A DNA stretch of 64,000 nt from PALSA-278 sp963760285 (GTDB lineage: Bacteria > Acidobacteriota > Terriglobia > Acidiferrales > UBA7541), in contig CAVXCI010000001.1 in assembly GCA_963760285.1 (NCBI GenBank), forward strand, positions 682,001 through 746,000. Reading direction: 5' to 3'. A program made the position numbers and the translations under genes. The first letter of the stretch is position 1. Every line of letters starts with the position of its first letter. This document shows positions 1 to 8,763 of this stretch, one piece after another. The notes beneath the pieces were generated by a model. The model searched no databases, was not told the origin of the DNA, and saw only the letters and a program-made list of their open reading frames with translations.

Positions 1-548
1 CAGCCTTTACGCAAATGCATGCAAACAAAAGATTTAGCGACAAACCATTCAAGGTGCGAGTACTTGGCGCCAGAAAGGATGTGGCAATCGGCCTTCCAAA
101 CTAACTTGTCACATGGAACTTTTTTTCATGATCGCATCGAGTCTCCACATTAAGTGCTGATGAAGACTCTAATTTCCCTTCTGTCGGGACCCCATTGCCC
201 CACATTGAACCCTTGGGTTCAGGGGAAAGAAAAAAACGCGAGGTGATTCTCCCCATTCAACTTTGAAAATTGATGAATTGAGAATGAAAGAACCGTTTTG
301 ACGAAGCAAGTATTGCGACTATTGCGTCAGCCGATAAGGTTTTTGACACGATCAGTTGTGAAATTGAGTTTTATGCCCCAAATGGCTCGGGCAGGATGGA
401 CGGTGCGTATTGAGGGCCGAGGAAATACCAGGTGCCGGGTTAAGCTCTCAGTGCTCAAACATCAGGCGCGGGCATTTTTTGACCGACGCGACACTTCATG
501 TCATTTTAGTGCGGAGCGCTTTATAACCCTTCCCAAAGGAACCCTGCG
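1..548. other. Stretch without a confident gene
   Basis: I see no convincing gene here. An open frame on the plus strand from 298 to 810 has no family resemblance, is rich in Arg and Cys, and overlaps the well-supported HD gene in another frame, so I treat it as chance. A short inverted repeat, GAACCC-TT-GGGTTC, lies at 207-220. A TTGACC hexamer at 479-484 could be a -35 element for the downstream gene, but no good -10 sits at the right distance. The upstream end may hold the tail of something outside the window. Confidence 0.5.
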
Positions 549-1121
549 ATGCCATCACGTGAAGACGCCTGGCAGCTTCTCTGCGAATACACGCAAAATG
601 AGAGCCTCCGCAAGCATGCTCTGGCGGTGGAGGCGTGCGTGCGAAGCTACGCGCGCCGAGCCGGAGCGGACGAGGAGCTTTGGGGCATCACGGCATTACT
701 TCACGACTTCGATTACGAACGGTGGCCCAATGACAATCATCTGCCAGATGCCGAGCACCCCTGCGAAGGTTCGAAAATCCTACGCGGCAGGGGATACCCG
801 GAAGACATGATCCATGCGATTCTGGCGCACGCGGACTACACGAATGTGGAGCGCCTCTCGCCGCTGGACCACACTCTCTTTGCCTGCGATGAATTGGCTG
901 GATTTCTTACCGCCTGCGCGCTGGTGAAGCCCAGCAAAAGTCTTCGCGAAGTGGAAGCATCCTCGGTGAAGAGAAAGTTGAAGGATAAGGCATTCGCACG
1001 CGGTGTGAACCGCGATGACGTCCGCAAGGGCGCCGAGGAGTTGGGCCTGCCGATCGAAGAACACATCTCCAACTGCATCGAGGCAATGAGGGGCATCGCA
1101 GATCAGCTTGGTCTGGCCTAG
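549..1121 (+). CDS. HD-domain phosphohydrolase-like protein
   Basis: A 190-residue protein with the metal-binding pattern of the HD superfamily: His23 in LRKHALAVE, the HD pair His52-Asp53 in LLHDFDYERW, and Asp114 in FACDELAGF. These are the usual four ligands of a metal-dependent phosphohydrolase, so hydrolysis of a nucleotide or other phosphate ester in the cytoplasm is likely. The substrate cannot be told from sequence. The family resembles the small stand-alone HD hydrolases of COG2316. The start is supported by AAAGGA about nine bases upstream of ATG. No signal peptide or membrane segment is seen. It stands alone, about 100 bases before the dciA-like gene. Confidence 0.8.
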   Translation: MPSREDAWQLLCEYTQNESLRKHALAVEACVRSYARRAGADEELWGITALLHDFDYERWPNDNHLPDAEHPCEGSKILRGRGYPEDMIHAILAHADYTNVERLSPLDHTLFACDELAGFLTACALVKPSKSLREVEASSVKRKLKDKAFARGVNRDDVRKGAEELGLPIEEHISNCIEAMRGIADQLGLA

Positions 1122-1221
1122 GACACGGTCGGCTTCAGGAAAAATCGTGCATGATTTTGCCGTACGCGGGGAGCATCGTTGCGAATCAGGAGCCCCTTTA
1201 TGTTTGTGTTAAAATTGCGAA

Positions 1222-1590
1222 ATGGAGCGGGTGAAGGATTTCATGGGCGCAGCAATGCGCCGGCTTCAAGATCCGGGATCACCGATGGCCTGGTTGCGGG
1301 GCGCGTGGCCGACGCTGGCAGGCAAGCAACTCGCGCGCCGAACGGAGCCTTTGCATTTTCGCAACGGGCGCCTGGAAGTCCGGCTCCTGGTGCCCGGAGA
1401 AGAGGTGCAGTTGCGCGGATTGGAAGGCGACCTGGTCCGGCACATCAATAAGGCCTGGGGCCGGACGCTGGTTCGCGAAGTGCATTTTTCTCCCGCGCGA
1501 ATCAGATTGCCGCGCGCCATCGACAATAGCTACACTCCCTTCGTACGAAAAGGGAAAACGAACCCGGTCCTGCCGAAGAGTGCAAAATGA
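1222..1590 (+). CDS. DUF721/DciA-like protein
   Basis: A 122-residue protein with a DUF721-type core: a Trp-rich start (WLRGAWPTLAGKQLARRTEP), a strand in which the family's L.V.v pattern appears as LEVRLLVPGEE, then helices LRGLEGDLVRHINKAWG and a final VREVHFSPARI strand. DUF721 proteins include DciA, which loads the replicative helicase DnaB in bacteria lacking DnaC, so a role at the replication fork is inferred from family only. The start is not certain: no Shine-Dalgarno sequence precedes ATG 1222, but TAAAAT at 1210-1215 would place a transcript start almost on it (leaderless), while AGGAG at 1188 points to an ATG at 1200 in another frame. Its stop overlaps the gatC start (ATGA), suggesting translational coupling. 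Confidence 0.7.
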   Translation: MERVKDFMGAAMRRLQDPGSPMAWLRGAWPTLAGKQLARRTEPLHFRNGRLEVRLLVPGEEVQLRGLEGDLVRHINKAWGRTLVREVHFSPARIRLPRAIDNSYTPFVRKGKTNPVLPKSAK

Positions 1591-1892
1591 GGATCAGCCG
1601 CGAAGAGGTGGTCCGCGTAGCCGAACTGGCACAGATGGATTTGACGGAAGAGGAAATCCGCACCTACCGCGAACAGTTGGACTCGATCCTCTCCTACATC
1701 GACAAGCTCAGCCAACTGGATACCTCTTCTGTGGAACCGATGGCGCAGATTATTTCTGTGCTGTCCGCCGATTACCTGGGCTCGCTGCGCGCCGATGTTG
1801 TCCGGCCCGACCAGGCGGGCGCCGAGATTCTCCGCCAGGCTCCTGATGCGTTCCCCCCCTGGTTCAAAGTGCCGCGGGTCATCGAGCGATAG
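1587..1892 (+). CDS. gatC: Glu-tRNA(Gln)/Asp-tRNA(Asn) amidotransferase subunit C
   Basis: A 101-residue GatC, the small subunit that stabilises GatA and wraps around GatA/GatB in the amidotransferase that converts Glu-tRNA(Gln) to Gln-tRNA(Gln), or Asp-tRNA(Asn) to Asn-tRNA(Asn). It shows the family pattern ISREEVVRVAELAQMDLTEE at the start, the helix with ILSYIDKLSQLDT, then VEPMAQ and the C-terminal FPPWFKVPRVIE (usually F.VPKVIE). The length is normal. Its ATG overlaps the stop of the DUF721 gene by the sequence ATGA, and gatA begins two bases after its stop, so the three genes form a tight operon. gatB is not in the window. Confidence 0.93.
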   Translation: MRISREEVVRVAELAQMDLTEEEIRTYREQLDSILSYIDKLSQLDTSSVEPMAQIISVLSADYLGSLRADVVRPDQAGAEILRQAPDAFPPWFKVPRVIER

Positions 1893-1894
1893 GC

Positions 1895-3337
1895 GTGGAA
1901 AACACCTGGGACATTGCATCGGTCACTTCCGCCCTTCGAAAGAAAAGAATTTCTGCTCGTGAGCTGACAGCGGATTTCTACCGCCGCATCAAGAACGAGA
2001 ATCCCCGAATGAATGCGTTCCTGGCGCTTTCCCCGGAGCGCGCGTTTGCACAGGCCGACCGCATGGATTCCTTGCGAGCGCGTGGCGAGGCACTGCCACG
2101 GCTTGCCGGTGTCCCCATTGCCATCAAGGATGTAATCAGCACCACCGGCGCGAGGACGACGTGCGGCTCGAAAATTCTCGAGAATTATGTTCCGCCATAC
2201 GATGCCACGGCCGTCAGGCGCCTCGAAGATGCTGGTGCGGTGATACTGGGCAAGACGAATTGCGATGAATTCGCCATGGGCAGTTCAAACGAAAATTCGG
2301 CCTACGGCCCGGTGCGCAATCCGGTGGCGCTGGACCGTGTTCCAGGTGGATCAAGCGGAGGTTCTGCCGCGGCCGTGGCGGCGCATCTGACTGTGGCGGC
2401 GTTGGGCACGGATACCGGCGGATCCATCCGCCAACCGGGAGCATTTTGCGGAATACCGGCGATGATGCCCACGTACGGCCGGGTGTCGCGCTATGGCCTT
2501 GCGGCCTTTGCATCGTCGCTGGACCGCATTGGCCCCTTCGCCACTTCAGTCGAAGATGCCGCCACTATCCTGGGCGTGATTGCCGGACGGGACGAATTCG
2601 ATTCTACTTCCGCCTCGGTGCCGGCGGCGGACTACCAAAAGAGCCTGAGCGGGCAATTGAACGGATTGCGGATCGGCGTCCCCAGGGAATATTTCGGCGC
2701 GGGCCTCGATCGCGAAGTTGGCGAGAAAGTGGAGCAATCCATACGGCTGCTGGAAGCGCTAGGTTGCCGCCGAGTGGATTTGCAGATGCCCCACACGGAT
2801 TACGCCGTCGCCGTGTATTACGTGGTGGCCACGGCGGAAGCCAGCTCGAATCTGGCGCGCTACGACGGCGTGCGCTACGGTCTGCGCGAACCGAGCGCCA
2901 CGCTGCAGGAGATGTACCGGCGAACAAGAGGCCATGGATTTGGTCCGGAGGTGAAACGGCGGATTATGCTGGGGACCTACGTGCTCTCCGCAGGCTACTA
3001 TGACGCATATTATCTCCGGGCGCAGAGAGTTCGGAGTTTGATTGCGCGCGATTTCTCCGAGGCCTTTCAAAAGGCCGACGTGCTGATTACACCCACCACC
3101 CCGACGCCCGCATTTCGCCTGGGCGAGCGTGTGGCAGATCCGCTGCAGATGTATCTGGCGGATATTTACACGGTCACCGGCTCCCTCGCCGGCGTTCCGG
3201 GAATTTCAGTTCCCTGTGGAAAGACTGACGCAGGCCTGCCCATAGGACTGCAGATTTTCGGCCCGCATTTCTGCGAAGAGGTGGTTTTGCGGGTGGCCCA
3301 TGCCTTTGAGAAGGCCTCACGCAGCAACGCGAATTAG
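1895..3337 (+). CDS. gatA: Glu-tRNA(Gln)/Asp-tRNA(Asn) amidotransferase subunit A
   Basis: A 480-residue amidase-signature protein that makes ammonia from glutamine for the GatCAB amidotransferase. The Ser-cisSer-Lys triad is complete: Lys78 in VPIAIKDVI, Ser153 in PGGSSGGSAAA and Ser177 in GTDTGGSIRQ, within one residue of the positions known in Staphylococcus GatA. Length is typical. Translation starts at GTG 1895, two bases after the gatC stop, which argues for coupled synthesis of the two subunits. The frame is intact throughout. A second amidase-signature gene lies at 50698-52137, but only this copy sits beside gatC, so this is the authentic GatA. Confidence 0.95.
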   Translation: MENTWDIASVTSALRKKRISARELTADFYRRIKNENPRMNAFLALSPERAFAQADRMDSLRARGEALPRLAGVPIAIKDVISTTGARTTCGSKILENYVPPYDATAVRRLEDAGAVILGKTNCDEFAMGSSNENSAYGPVRNPVALDRVPGGSSGGSAAAVAAHLTVAALGTDTGGSIRQPGAFCGIPAMMPTYGRVSRYGLAAFASSLDRIGPFATSVEDAATILGVIAGRDEFDSTSASVPAADYQKSLSGQLNGLRIGVPREYFGAGLDREVGEKVEQSIRLLEALGCRRVDLQMPHTDYAVAVYYVVATAEASSNLARYDGVRYGLREPSATLQEMYRRTRGHGFGPEVKRRIMLGTYVLSAGYYDAYYLRAQRVRSLIARDFSEAFQKADVLITPTTPTPAFRLGERVADPLQMYLADIYTVTGSLAGVPGISVPCGKTDAGLPIGLQIFGPHFCEEVVLRVAHAFEKASRSNAN

Positions 3338-3439
3338 AATTTGTCGCGAGGTTGGGGAATACTGTATTTTGCGGCCTCGCGAGATTTTTGGTGCGCCGCC
3401 GGGTAGACGCAAACCACTCTCGCGGCGTCCAATGTAGAT

Positions 3440-4390
3440 ATGAGATGCATTTCCATCCCCGCGCTCTTCCTTGCCGTAGCCGGATGCTTCCTCACCCCCG
3501 CGTCGTCAGGAGGACACGCTATACCCGGGATGATGGCGCGGGAATTGCTTATTCAGGGGCAGGAACAACCGCAATCAAAATCAACTGGCCAGCAGTCTCC
3601 TCCCACCGTAACGGCTCTCCCGCGCGGGAAAAAACTCATTCTTAAGAATGGCGACAGCGAGATCGTCAGCAGCTACTCCGTTGCGGGTGATCGCGTTCGC
3701 TACTACAGCGTGGAACGTTCGCAGTGGGAGGAAATCCCTTCGTCCCTGATTGATTGGGACGCCACACACAAAGCGGAAGCCGATGAGGCGCGTTCGCAGA
3801 GTGAGCAGTTGAACGAAGTGGAAAAGCGCGAGAAGGAGCGACGGGCGGAGGCCGTGGACGTGGATGCCAGTTACGAAGTGGCGCCGGGGGTCATCCTTCC
3901 ACCGGGCGAAGGCATGTATCTTGAGCAGGGCAAGATTCCCCTATTGATGAATCCGGTGAACGCAAGTTTGAAATCCGACAAGGGTCGGACAGCGGAACAG
4001 ATTCTAGTCCCCATCCCAGTGGTCCCCTCGCGTCGGCATCTCCAATTGACAGGAGGCAAGGCGGCCACGCGCGTGCAAAATCCACAGCCGGAGTTTTTTT
4101 TCAGGACCGCAGACCCCGACGAACCGCAGGTGGAGCTCTTGAAGATTCGTGTACATGGCGATACGCGGACAATCGAGGACCTGGAGTCTGGGCCCAATTC
4201 CCACTCTGTCGTCAAGAATGTTGTCCCCTTGGAAACCTGGAAAGCGGCCAACGGCCTTTATCGCTTCACGCTCAGCCAGCCACTTGCGCCGGGCGAGTAC
4301 GTCATCACTGAACTTCTGCCCCGCAAGCAGGACATGGATTTGGAGATCTGGGACTTTGGAGTGGATCCAGCGGCCGGTGCGGGCCACTGA
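3440..4390 (+). CDS. Putative lipoprotein of unknown function
   Basis: A 316-residue protein I do not recognise. It begins with a short signal sequence ending in a good lipobox (VAGC, Cys16), so attachment to a membrane on the periplasmic side is likely. Residues about 57-90 (RGKKLILKNGDSEIVSS onward) resemble a small beta domain in which the surroundings of a residue change are described as a 'mode', then a charged, Glu/Arg-rich helix (EKREKERRAEA, possible coiled coil), then a mostly beta C-terminal half ending in PGEYVITELLP and a WDFGVD tail typical of secreted proteins that report a yield or state. It lies about 100 bases after gatA and ends before a strong hairpin at 4445-4494. Confidence 0.6.
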   Translation: MRCISIPALFLAVAGCFLTPASSGGHAIPGMMARELLIQGQEQPQSKSTGQQSPPTVTALPRGKKLILKNGDSEIVSSYSVAGDRVRYYSVERSQWEEIPSSLIDWDATHKAEADEARSQSEQLNEVEKREKERRAEAVDVDASYEVAPGVILPPGEGMYLEQGKIPLLMNPVNASLKSDKGRTAEQILVPIPVVPSRRHLQLTGGKAATRVQNPQPEFFFRTADPDEPQVELLKIRVHGDTRTIEDLESGPNSHSVVKNVVPLETWKAANGLYRFTLSQPLAPGEYVITELLPRKQDMDLEIWDFGVDPAAGAGH

Positions 4391-4444
4391 TGGCAGGATG
4401 CCGTCAACCGGGTGGGAGTCGAGGGACCAGCTTATGATCCATTA

Positions 4445-4494
4445 GGGAAACGGGTCGCTTTTAGCCATCAGGCTAACCACGCGACCCGCTTCCC
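4445..4494. terminator. Bidirectional hairpin between convergent genes
   Basis: A long inverted repeat: GGGAA-A-CGGGTCGC at 4445-4458 pairs with GCGACCCG-C-TTCCC at 4481-4494, and a second small stem TAGCC/GGCTA (4462-4475) sits in its loop. It lies exactly between the plus-strand lipoprotein gene and the end of rpoC on the minus strand, as expected of a shared terminator. Neither side has a clear run of T, so termination may not be purely intrinsic. Confidence 0.7.
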
Positions 4495-4509
4495 GGTATC
4501 AAACAACCA

Positions 4510-7500
4510 TCAATTTTCGCTGACGGCGTCGGTTTCCTTGGGTTGATATTCCAACGAAGCGGCATCGTCGGCTGCCAAAGGCAGTTCAGCTTCGACTTCT
4601 CCCTCCTTGGGAATTTCGGTCAGGAGTTGCAGAGCTCGATAGCGTTCCAGCCCTGTGCCCGCAGGAATGAGCCGGCCCATGATGACGTTTTCCTTCAAGC
4701 CGCGCAGATAATCCACCTTTCCGGAAATCGCCGCCTCGGTAAGAACGCGGGTAGTCTCCTGGAAACTGGCCGCGGAAATAAAGGAATCCGTCGACAAAGA
4801 AGCCTTGGTGATGCCGAGGAGAAGCGGCCTGCCGGTGGCAGGACGATCGCCCTCGCGGATGATGCGGTCATTTTCCTCGCGGAAGCGGAACTTATCCACT
4901 TGTTCCTCGAGGAGGAAGCCGGTATCACCCACATCTTCGACTTTCACCCAGCGCATCATCTGGCGGACGATAACTTCGATGTGCTTGTCATTGATGGTCA
5001 CGCCCTGGAGACGATAAACCTCCTGAATGGCGTTGACCAGATAGGCTTGCGTATATTTTTCGCCGAGGACCGCGAGCAGGTCATGCGGATTCAGCGGGCC
5101 GTCAATCAAACGCTCGCCGGCGCGCACACGCTCGCCTTCCTGCACGTTGATATGCACGCCGCGAGGAATGGCGTATTCCTTGAGCGTCTTGCCGTCCTCG
5201 CTCTTTACAAAGACTTTGCGCTGACCCTTGGCAACGTCGCCGTACTGCACCAGACCGTCAATTTCGCTGATGACGGCGGGATCGTGCGGCTTGCGCGTCT
5301 CAAACAACTCAACCACGCGCGGCAAACCGCCGGTGATGTCCTTGGTCTTGGTGGTTTCACGCGGGATCTTGGCCAGCACATCGCCAGCCTGAACGTCCTC
5401 GCCATCCTGCACCATCAAATGGGCGCGCGCAGGCATCAGGTATTTCTTGCGTGCACGCCCCGCGGAATCGCGGACGACGATGGCCGGCTGATGCTTTTCG
5501 TCGGTGGGCTGCAACATAACTACATTTTGAGAAAGACCGGTAACTTCGTCCACCTGCTCCTCAACTGTGACTCCCGGCTGTAGATCCTTAAATTCGATCG
5601 CGCCAGCCGATTCCGTAAGAATGGAGAAAGTGTAGGGGTCCCACTCCACCATAATCTCGCCGCGCGAAATAGCCTGACCTTCGGCCACGCGCAGACGCGC
5701 TCCGTAGACCACATGGTGGCGCTCTTTTTCGCGGCCTTCGCTATCAACCACGGCAATGAGGCCAGAACGGTTCATGGCAATGAGATTGGTGCGGCCCTGG
5801 GTAACCTTCAAATCAATGAACTTCACAAAGCCGCTGTTGCGAGCTTCAATCTTCGACTGCTCGGTCACTCGCGTAGCCGTGCCTCCGATGTGGAACGTCC
5901 GCATCGTAAGCTGCGTGCCTGGTTCGCCGATGGATTGCGCGCCGATCACACCGACGGCTTCGCCCATCTCCACCATGCGGCCGGTGGCCAGGTTGCGGCC
6001 GTAGCAGCGGGCGCACACCCCACGGCGGGACTCGCAGGTGAGCACGGAACGAATCTTGACCTTATCAATGCCCGCATCCTGAATCGCGCTGGCCAGGTCC
6101 TCGGAGATTTCTTCGTTGGCGTCGACGAGAACCGTGCCTTCATAATCACGGATCTTCTCGAGCGCCACGCGGCCCACCACGCGATCGCGCAGCGGTTCGA
6201 CCTCTTCGCCAGCTTCAATGATCGGTTCGACGATGATGCCATCCGCCGTGCCGCAGTCCCATTCGCTGATAATGACGTCCTGCGCCACGTCCACCAGACG
6301 CCGCGTCAGGTAGCCGGAGTCGGCGGTCTTCAACGCCGTGTCTGCCAAACCCTTGCGGGCGCCGTGCGTGGAAATAAAATATTCCAGCACCGTAAGCCCT
6401 TCGCGGAAATTGGAAGTGATGGGCGTTTCAATGACTTCGCCGGAAGGCTTGGCCATCAATCCACGCATGCCGCTCAACTGGCGAATCTGCTGCTTCGATC
6501 CGCGCGCGCCGGAATCGGCCATGATGTAAATGGGATTGATGATGCCTTCCTTGTCGTGGGCTTCAAGAGACTTGAACATCTCCTCCGCCACTTTTTCGGT
6601 GACTTCACCCCAGATGGCGATGACTTTGTTGTAGCGCTCTCCATTGGTGATGGCGCCGTCCAAGTACTGTTGCTGGACCTTTTGCACGTCGTTCTCGGCC
6701 TTTTCCACCAGGCTATGTTTATTGCCGGGAATGATCATGTCGCTGATTCCAATGGAAATACCGGCGGTGGTGGCGTACTGGAAGCCGAGCTCCTTCAATT
6801 GATCGAGCACGGGGACGGTGCGCTCCAACCCAAACCGCAGGTAGCAATATTGCACCACCTGTTGGACGCCCTTCTTTTTCAACAGACCGTTGATGAACGG
6901 CATGTCCGACGGCAGGCGATCATTGAACAATACGCGGCCGACAGTGGTCTGCAAAAACTGCCGATTAAGTGTTATCAGCGGTGTGTGCGGCACGTCCTGA
7001 TCGTCTTCGGCCGTGGTAAGGTCAATCACTTCACCGGTATAACGAAGGCGAATTGGCGTGAGGAGTTCCACTTCACCAGCTTCGAGAGCCAGAAGAACCT
7101 CTTCGGGGCCACCGAACGCGCGGCCTTCACCCTTGGCGCCGGGCTTGGACTTGGTGAGGTAATAAATGCCCAGCACCATGTCCTGCGTCGGAACCGCAAG
7201 CGGCAATCCGTTGGCAGGCGAAAGAATGTTATGCGAACTGAGCATCAACACAGAGGCTTCCACCTGGGCTTCCGGCGAAAGCGGAATATGCACGGCCATC
7301 TGATCGCCATCGAAATCGGCGTTAAATGCCGTGCAGACCAGCGGGTGGATGCGGATAGCCTTGCCCTCAACGAGGACGGGCTCGAATGCCTGAATGCCCA
7401 GACGATGCAGCGTGGGAGCGCGGTTCAGAAGCACCGGGTGCTCGCGAATCACGTCCTCAAGGATGTCCCAGACCACCGATTCCTGCTGCTCCACCATTTC

Positions 7501-8694
7501 CTTGGCCTGCTTGATGGTGGTGCAGTGGCCGGCTGCTTCCAGGCGGTGATAAATGAACGGCTTGAAAAGCTCCAACGCCATCTTTTTCGGCAAACCGCAT
7601 TGATGCAATTTCAGTTCCGGACCGACAACGATGACCGAGCGGCCGGAATAATCCACGCGCTTGCCGAGAAGGTTCTGGCGGAAACGGCCCTGCTTGCCCT
7701 TCAAGGTGTCTGAAAGTGATTTCAGCGGCCGGTTGTTTGTGCCGCGCAAGACGCGGCCGCGGCGGCCGTTATCAAATAGCGCGTCCACCGCTTCCTGGAG
7801 CATGCGCTTTTCGTTCCGGACGATGACATCCGGGGCATGCAATTCCATGAGCTTCTTCAAACGGTTGTTGCGGTTGATGACGCGGCGGTACAGATCATTC
7901 AAATCCGACGTGGCGAATCGGCCGCCATCCAGAGGCACAAGGGGGCGCAACTCCGGCGGCAGGACGGGGATCACGTCCAGAATCATCCATTCCGGCTTGC
8001 TGCCGCTTTTACGGAACGATTCCAGCACTTTCAGCCGCTTGGCGTGCTTGATGCGCTTCTGAAGGCTGGCGTCGCTCTTCATCTTTTCGCGAAGCTCTTC
8101 CGCCAATGAATCAACGTCAACGCGGCGGAGCAGTTCCTTGATGGCCTCCGCGCCCATGGCCGCACGGAATTTGCCGGCGTTTTCCTTCTGTTGCTCGCGG
8201 AATTTTTCTTCCGTGAGCATGTCGCGTTCGCGCAGCTCGGCAACGTCGCCGGCATCAATGACCACAAACTTCTCGAAATAGAGGACGGCTTCCAGATCGC
8301 GCATTGAAATATCCAGCAGATATCCGATGCGGCTGGGCAGGCCCTTGAAAAACCATACATGCGAACAGGGGGACGCCAATTCGATGTGTCCCAGGCGCTC
8401 GCGGCGCACTTTGCTGAGGGTGACTTCAACACCGCACTTATCGCAAATGACGCCCTTGTGCTTCATGCGCTTGTATTTGCCGCAGAGGCACTCCCAGTCC
8501 GTCACCGGGCCGAAAATCTTGGCGCAAAAAAGGCCATCGCGCTCCGGTTTGAAGGTGCGGTAGTTGATGGTTTCCGGCTTGGTCACCTCACCGTGCGACC
8601 ACGACCGGATCTTTTCCGGGCTAGCCAGGCTGATACGGATGGAATCGAAATCAGCAATTTGACTGGCACGATCGTATGGACTCGAACGGTACAA
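4510..8694 (-). CDS. rpoC: RNA polymerase subunit beta'
   Basis: A 1394-residue beta' subunit, full length and in one unbroken frame, in contrast to rpoB just upstream. Landmarks: the N-terminal zinc site CLCGKYKRMKHKGVICDKC (residues ~70-90), the catalytic magnesium loop NADFDGDQMAVH, the trigger-loop region with QSIGEPGTQLTMRTFHIGG, and the second zinc site CESRRGVCARCYGRN. Translation starts at TTG 8694, chosen because an ideal AGGAGG lies seven bases before it. A 7-bp GC hairpin stands directly in front of that ribosome site. The gene is last in the rplKAJL-rpoBC operon, 69 bases after rpoB, and ends at the bidirectional hairpin. Confidence 0.98.
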   Translation of the reverse strand: MYRSSPYDRASQIADFDSIRISLASPEKIRSWSHGEVTKPETINYRTFKPERDGLFCAKIFGPVTDWECLCGKYKRMKHKGVICDKCGVEVTLSKVRRERLGHIELASPCSHVWFFKGLPSRIGYLLDISMRDLEAVLYFEKFVVIDAGDVAELRERDMLTEEKFREQQKENAGKFRAAMGAEAIKELLRRVDVDSLAEELREKMKSDASLQKRIKHAKRLKVLESFRKSGSKPEWMILDVIPVLPPELRPLVPLDGGRFATSDLNDLYRRVINRNNRLKKLMELHAPDVIVRNEKRMLQEAVDALFDNGRRGRVLRGTNNRPLKSLSDTLKGKQGRFRQNLLGKRVDYSGRSVIVVGPELKLHQCGLPKKMALELFKPFIYHRLEAAGHCTTIKQAKEMVEQQESVVWDILEDVIREHPVLLNRAPTLHRLGIQAFEPVLVEGKAIRIHPLVCTAFNADFDGDQMAVHIPLSPEAQVEASVLMLSSHNILSPANGLPLAVPTQDMVLGIYYLTKSKPGAKGEGRAFGGPEEVLLALEAGEVELLTPIRLRYTGEVIDLTTAEDDQDVPHTPLITLNRQFLQTTVGRVLFNDRLPSDMPFINGLLKKKGVQQVVQYCYLRFGLERTVPVLDQLKELGFQYATTAGISIGISDMIIPGNKHSLVEKAENDVQKVQQQYLDGAITNGERYNKVIAIWGEVTEKVAEEMFKSLEAHDKEGIINPIYIMADSGARGSKQQIRQLSGMRGLMAKPSGEVIETPITSNFREGLTVLEYFISTHGARKGLADTALKTADSGYLTRRLVDVAQDVIISEWDCGTADGIIVEPIIEAGEEVEPLRDRVVGRVALEKIRDYEGTVLVDANEEISEDLASAIQDAGIDKVKIRSVLTCESRRGVCARCYGRNLATGRMVEMGEAVGVIGAQSIGEPGTQLTMRTFHIGGTATRVTEQSKIEARNSGFVKFIDLKVTQGRTNLIAMNRSGLIAVVDSEGREKERHHVVYGARLRVAEGQAISRGEIMVEWDPYTFSILTESAGAIEFKDLQPGVTVEEQVDEVTGLSQNVVMLQPTDEKHQPAIVVRDSAGRARKKYLMPARAHLMVQDGEDVQAGDVLAKIPRETTKTKDITGGLPRVVELFETRKPHDPAVISEIDGLVQYGDVAKGQRKVFVKSEDGKTLKEYAIPRGVHINVQEGERVRAGERLIDGPLNPHDLLAVLGEKYTQAYLVNAIQEVYRLQGVTINDKHIEVIVRQMMRWVKVEDVGDTGFLLEEQVDKFRFREENDRIIREGDRPATGRPLLLGITKASLSTDSFISAASFQETTRVLTEAAISGKVDYLRGLKENVIMGRLIPAGTGLERYRALQLLTEIPKEGEVEAELPLAADDAASLEYQPKETDAVSEN

Positions 8695-8707
8695 GGTCTG
8701 ACCTCCT

Positions 8708-8725
8708 GCCCCGGTCTGCCGGGGC
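8708..8725 (-). promoter_or_regulatory. Hairpin immediately before the rpoC ribosome-binding site
   Basis: A perfect 7-bp stem with a 4-base loop, GCCCCGG-TCTG-CCGGGGC as read on the plus strand, lies in the rpoB-rpoC gap and ends about two bases before the AGGAGG of rpoC. It could tune rpoC translation, act as an RNA-processing site, or stabilise the mRNA end. No run of T follows, so it is not a standard terminator. Confidence 0.55.
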
Positions 8726-8763
8726 GCAATGCGGAACGAATAAACCTGTGAAACGCCAGCGCG

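Noticed and set aside
298..810. 170-codon plus-strand open frame
   Set aside because: Overlaps the HD gene in another frame, has no family signal and an Arg/Cys-rich composition typical of a chance frame.
5713..7713. 666-codon plus-strand frame opposite rpoC
   Set aside because: A shadow of rpoC caused by its codon bias. The product is rich in His, Arg, Gln and Leu and has no recognisable domain, while rpoC on the other strand is certain.
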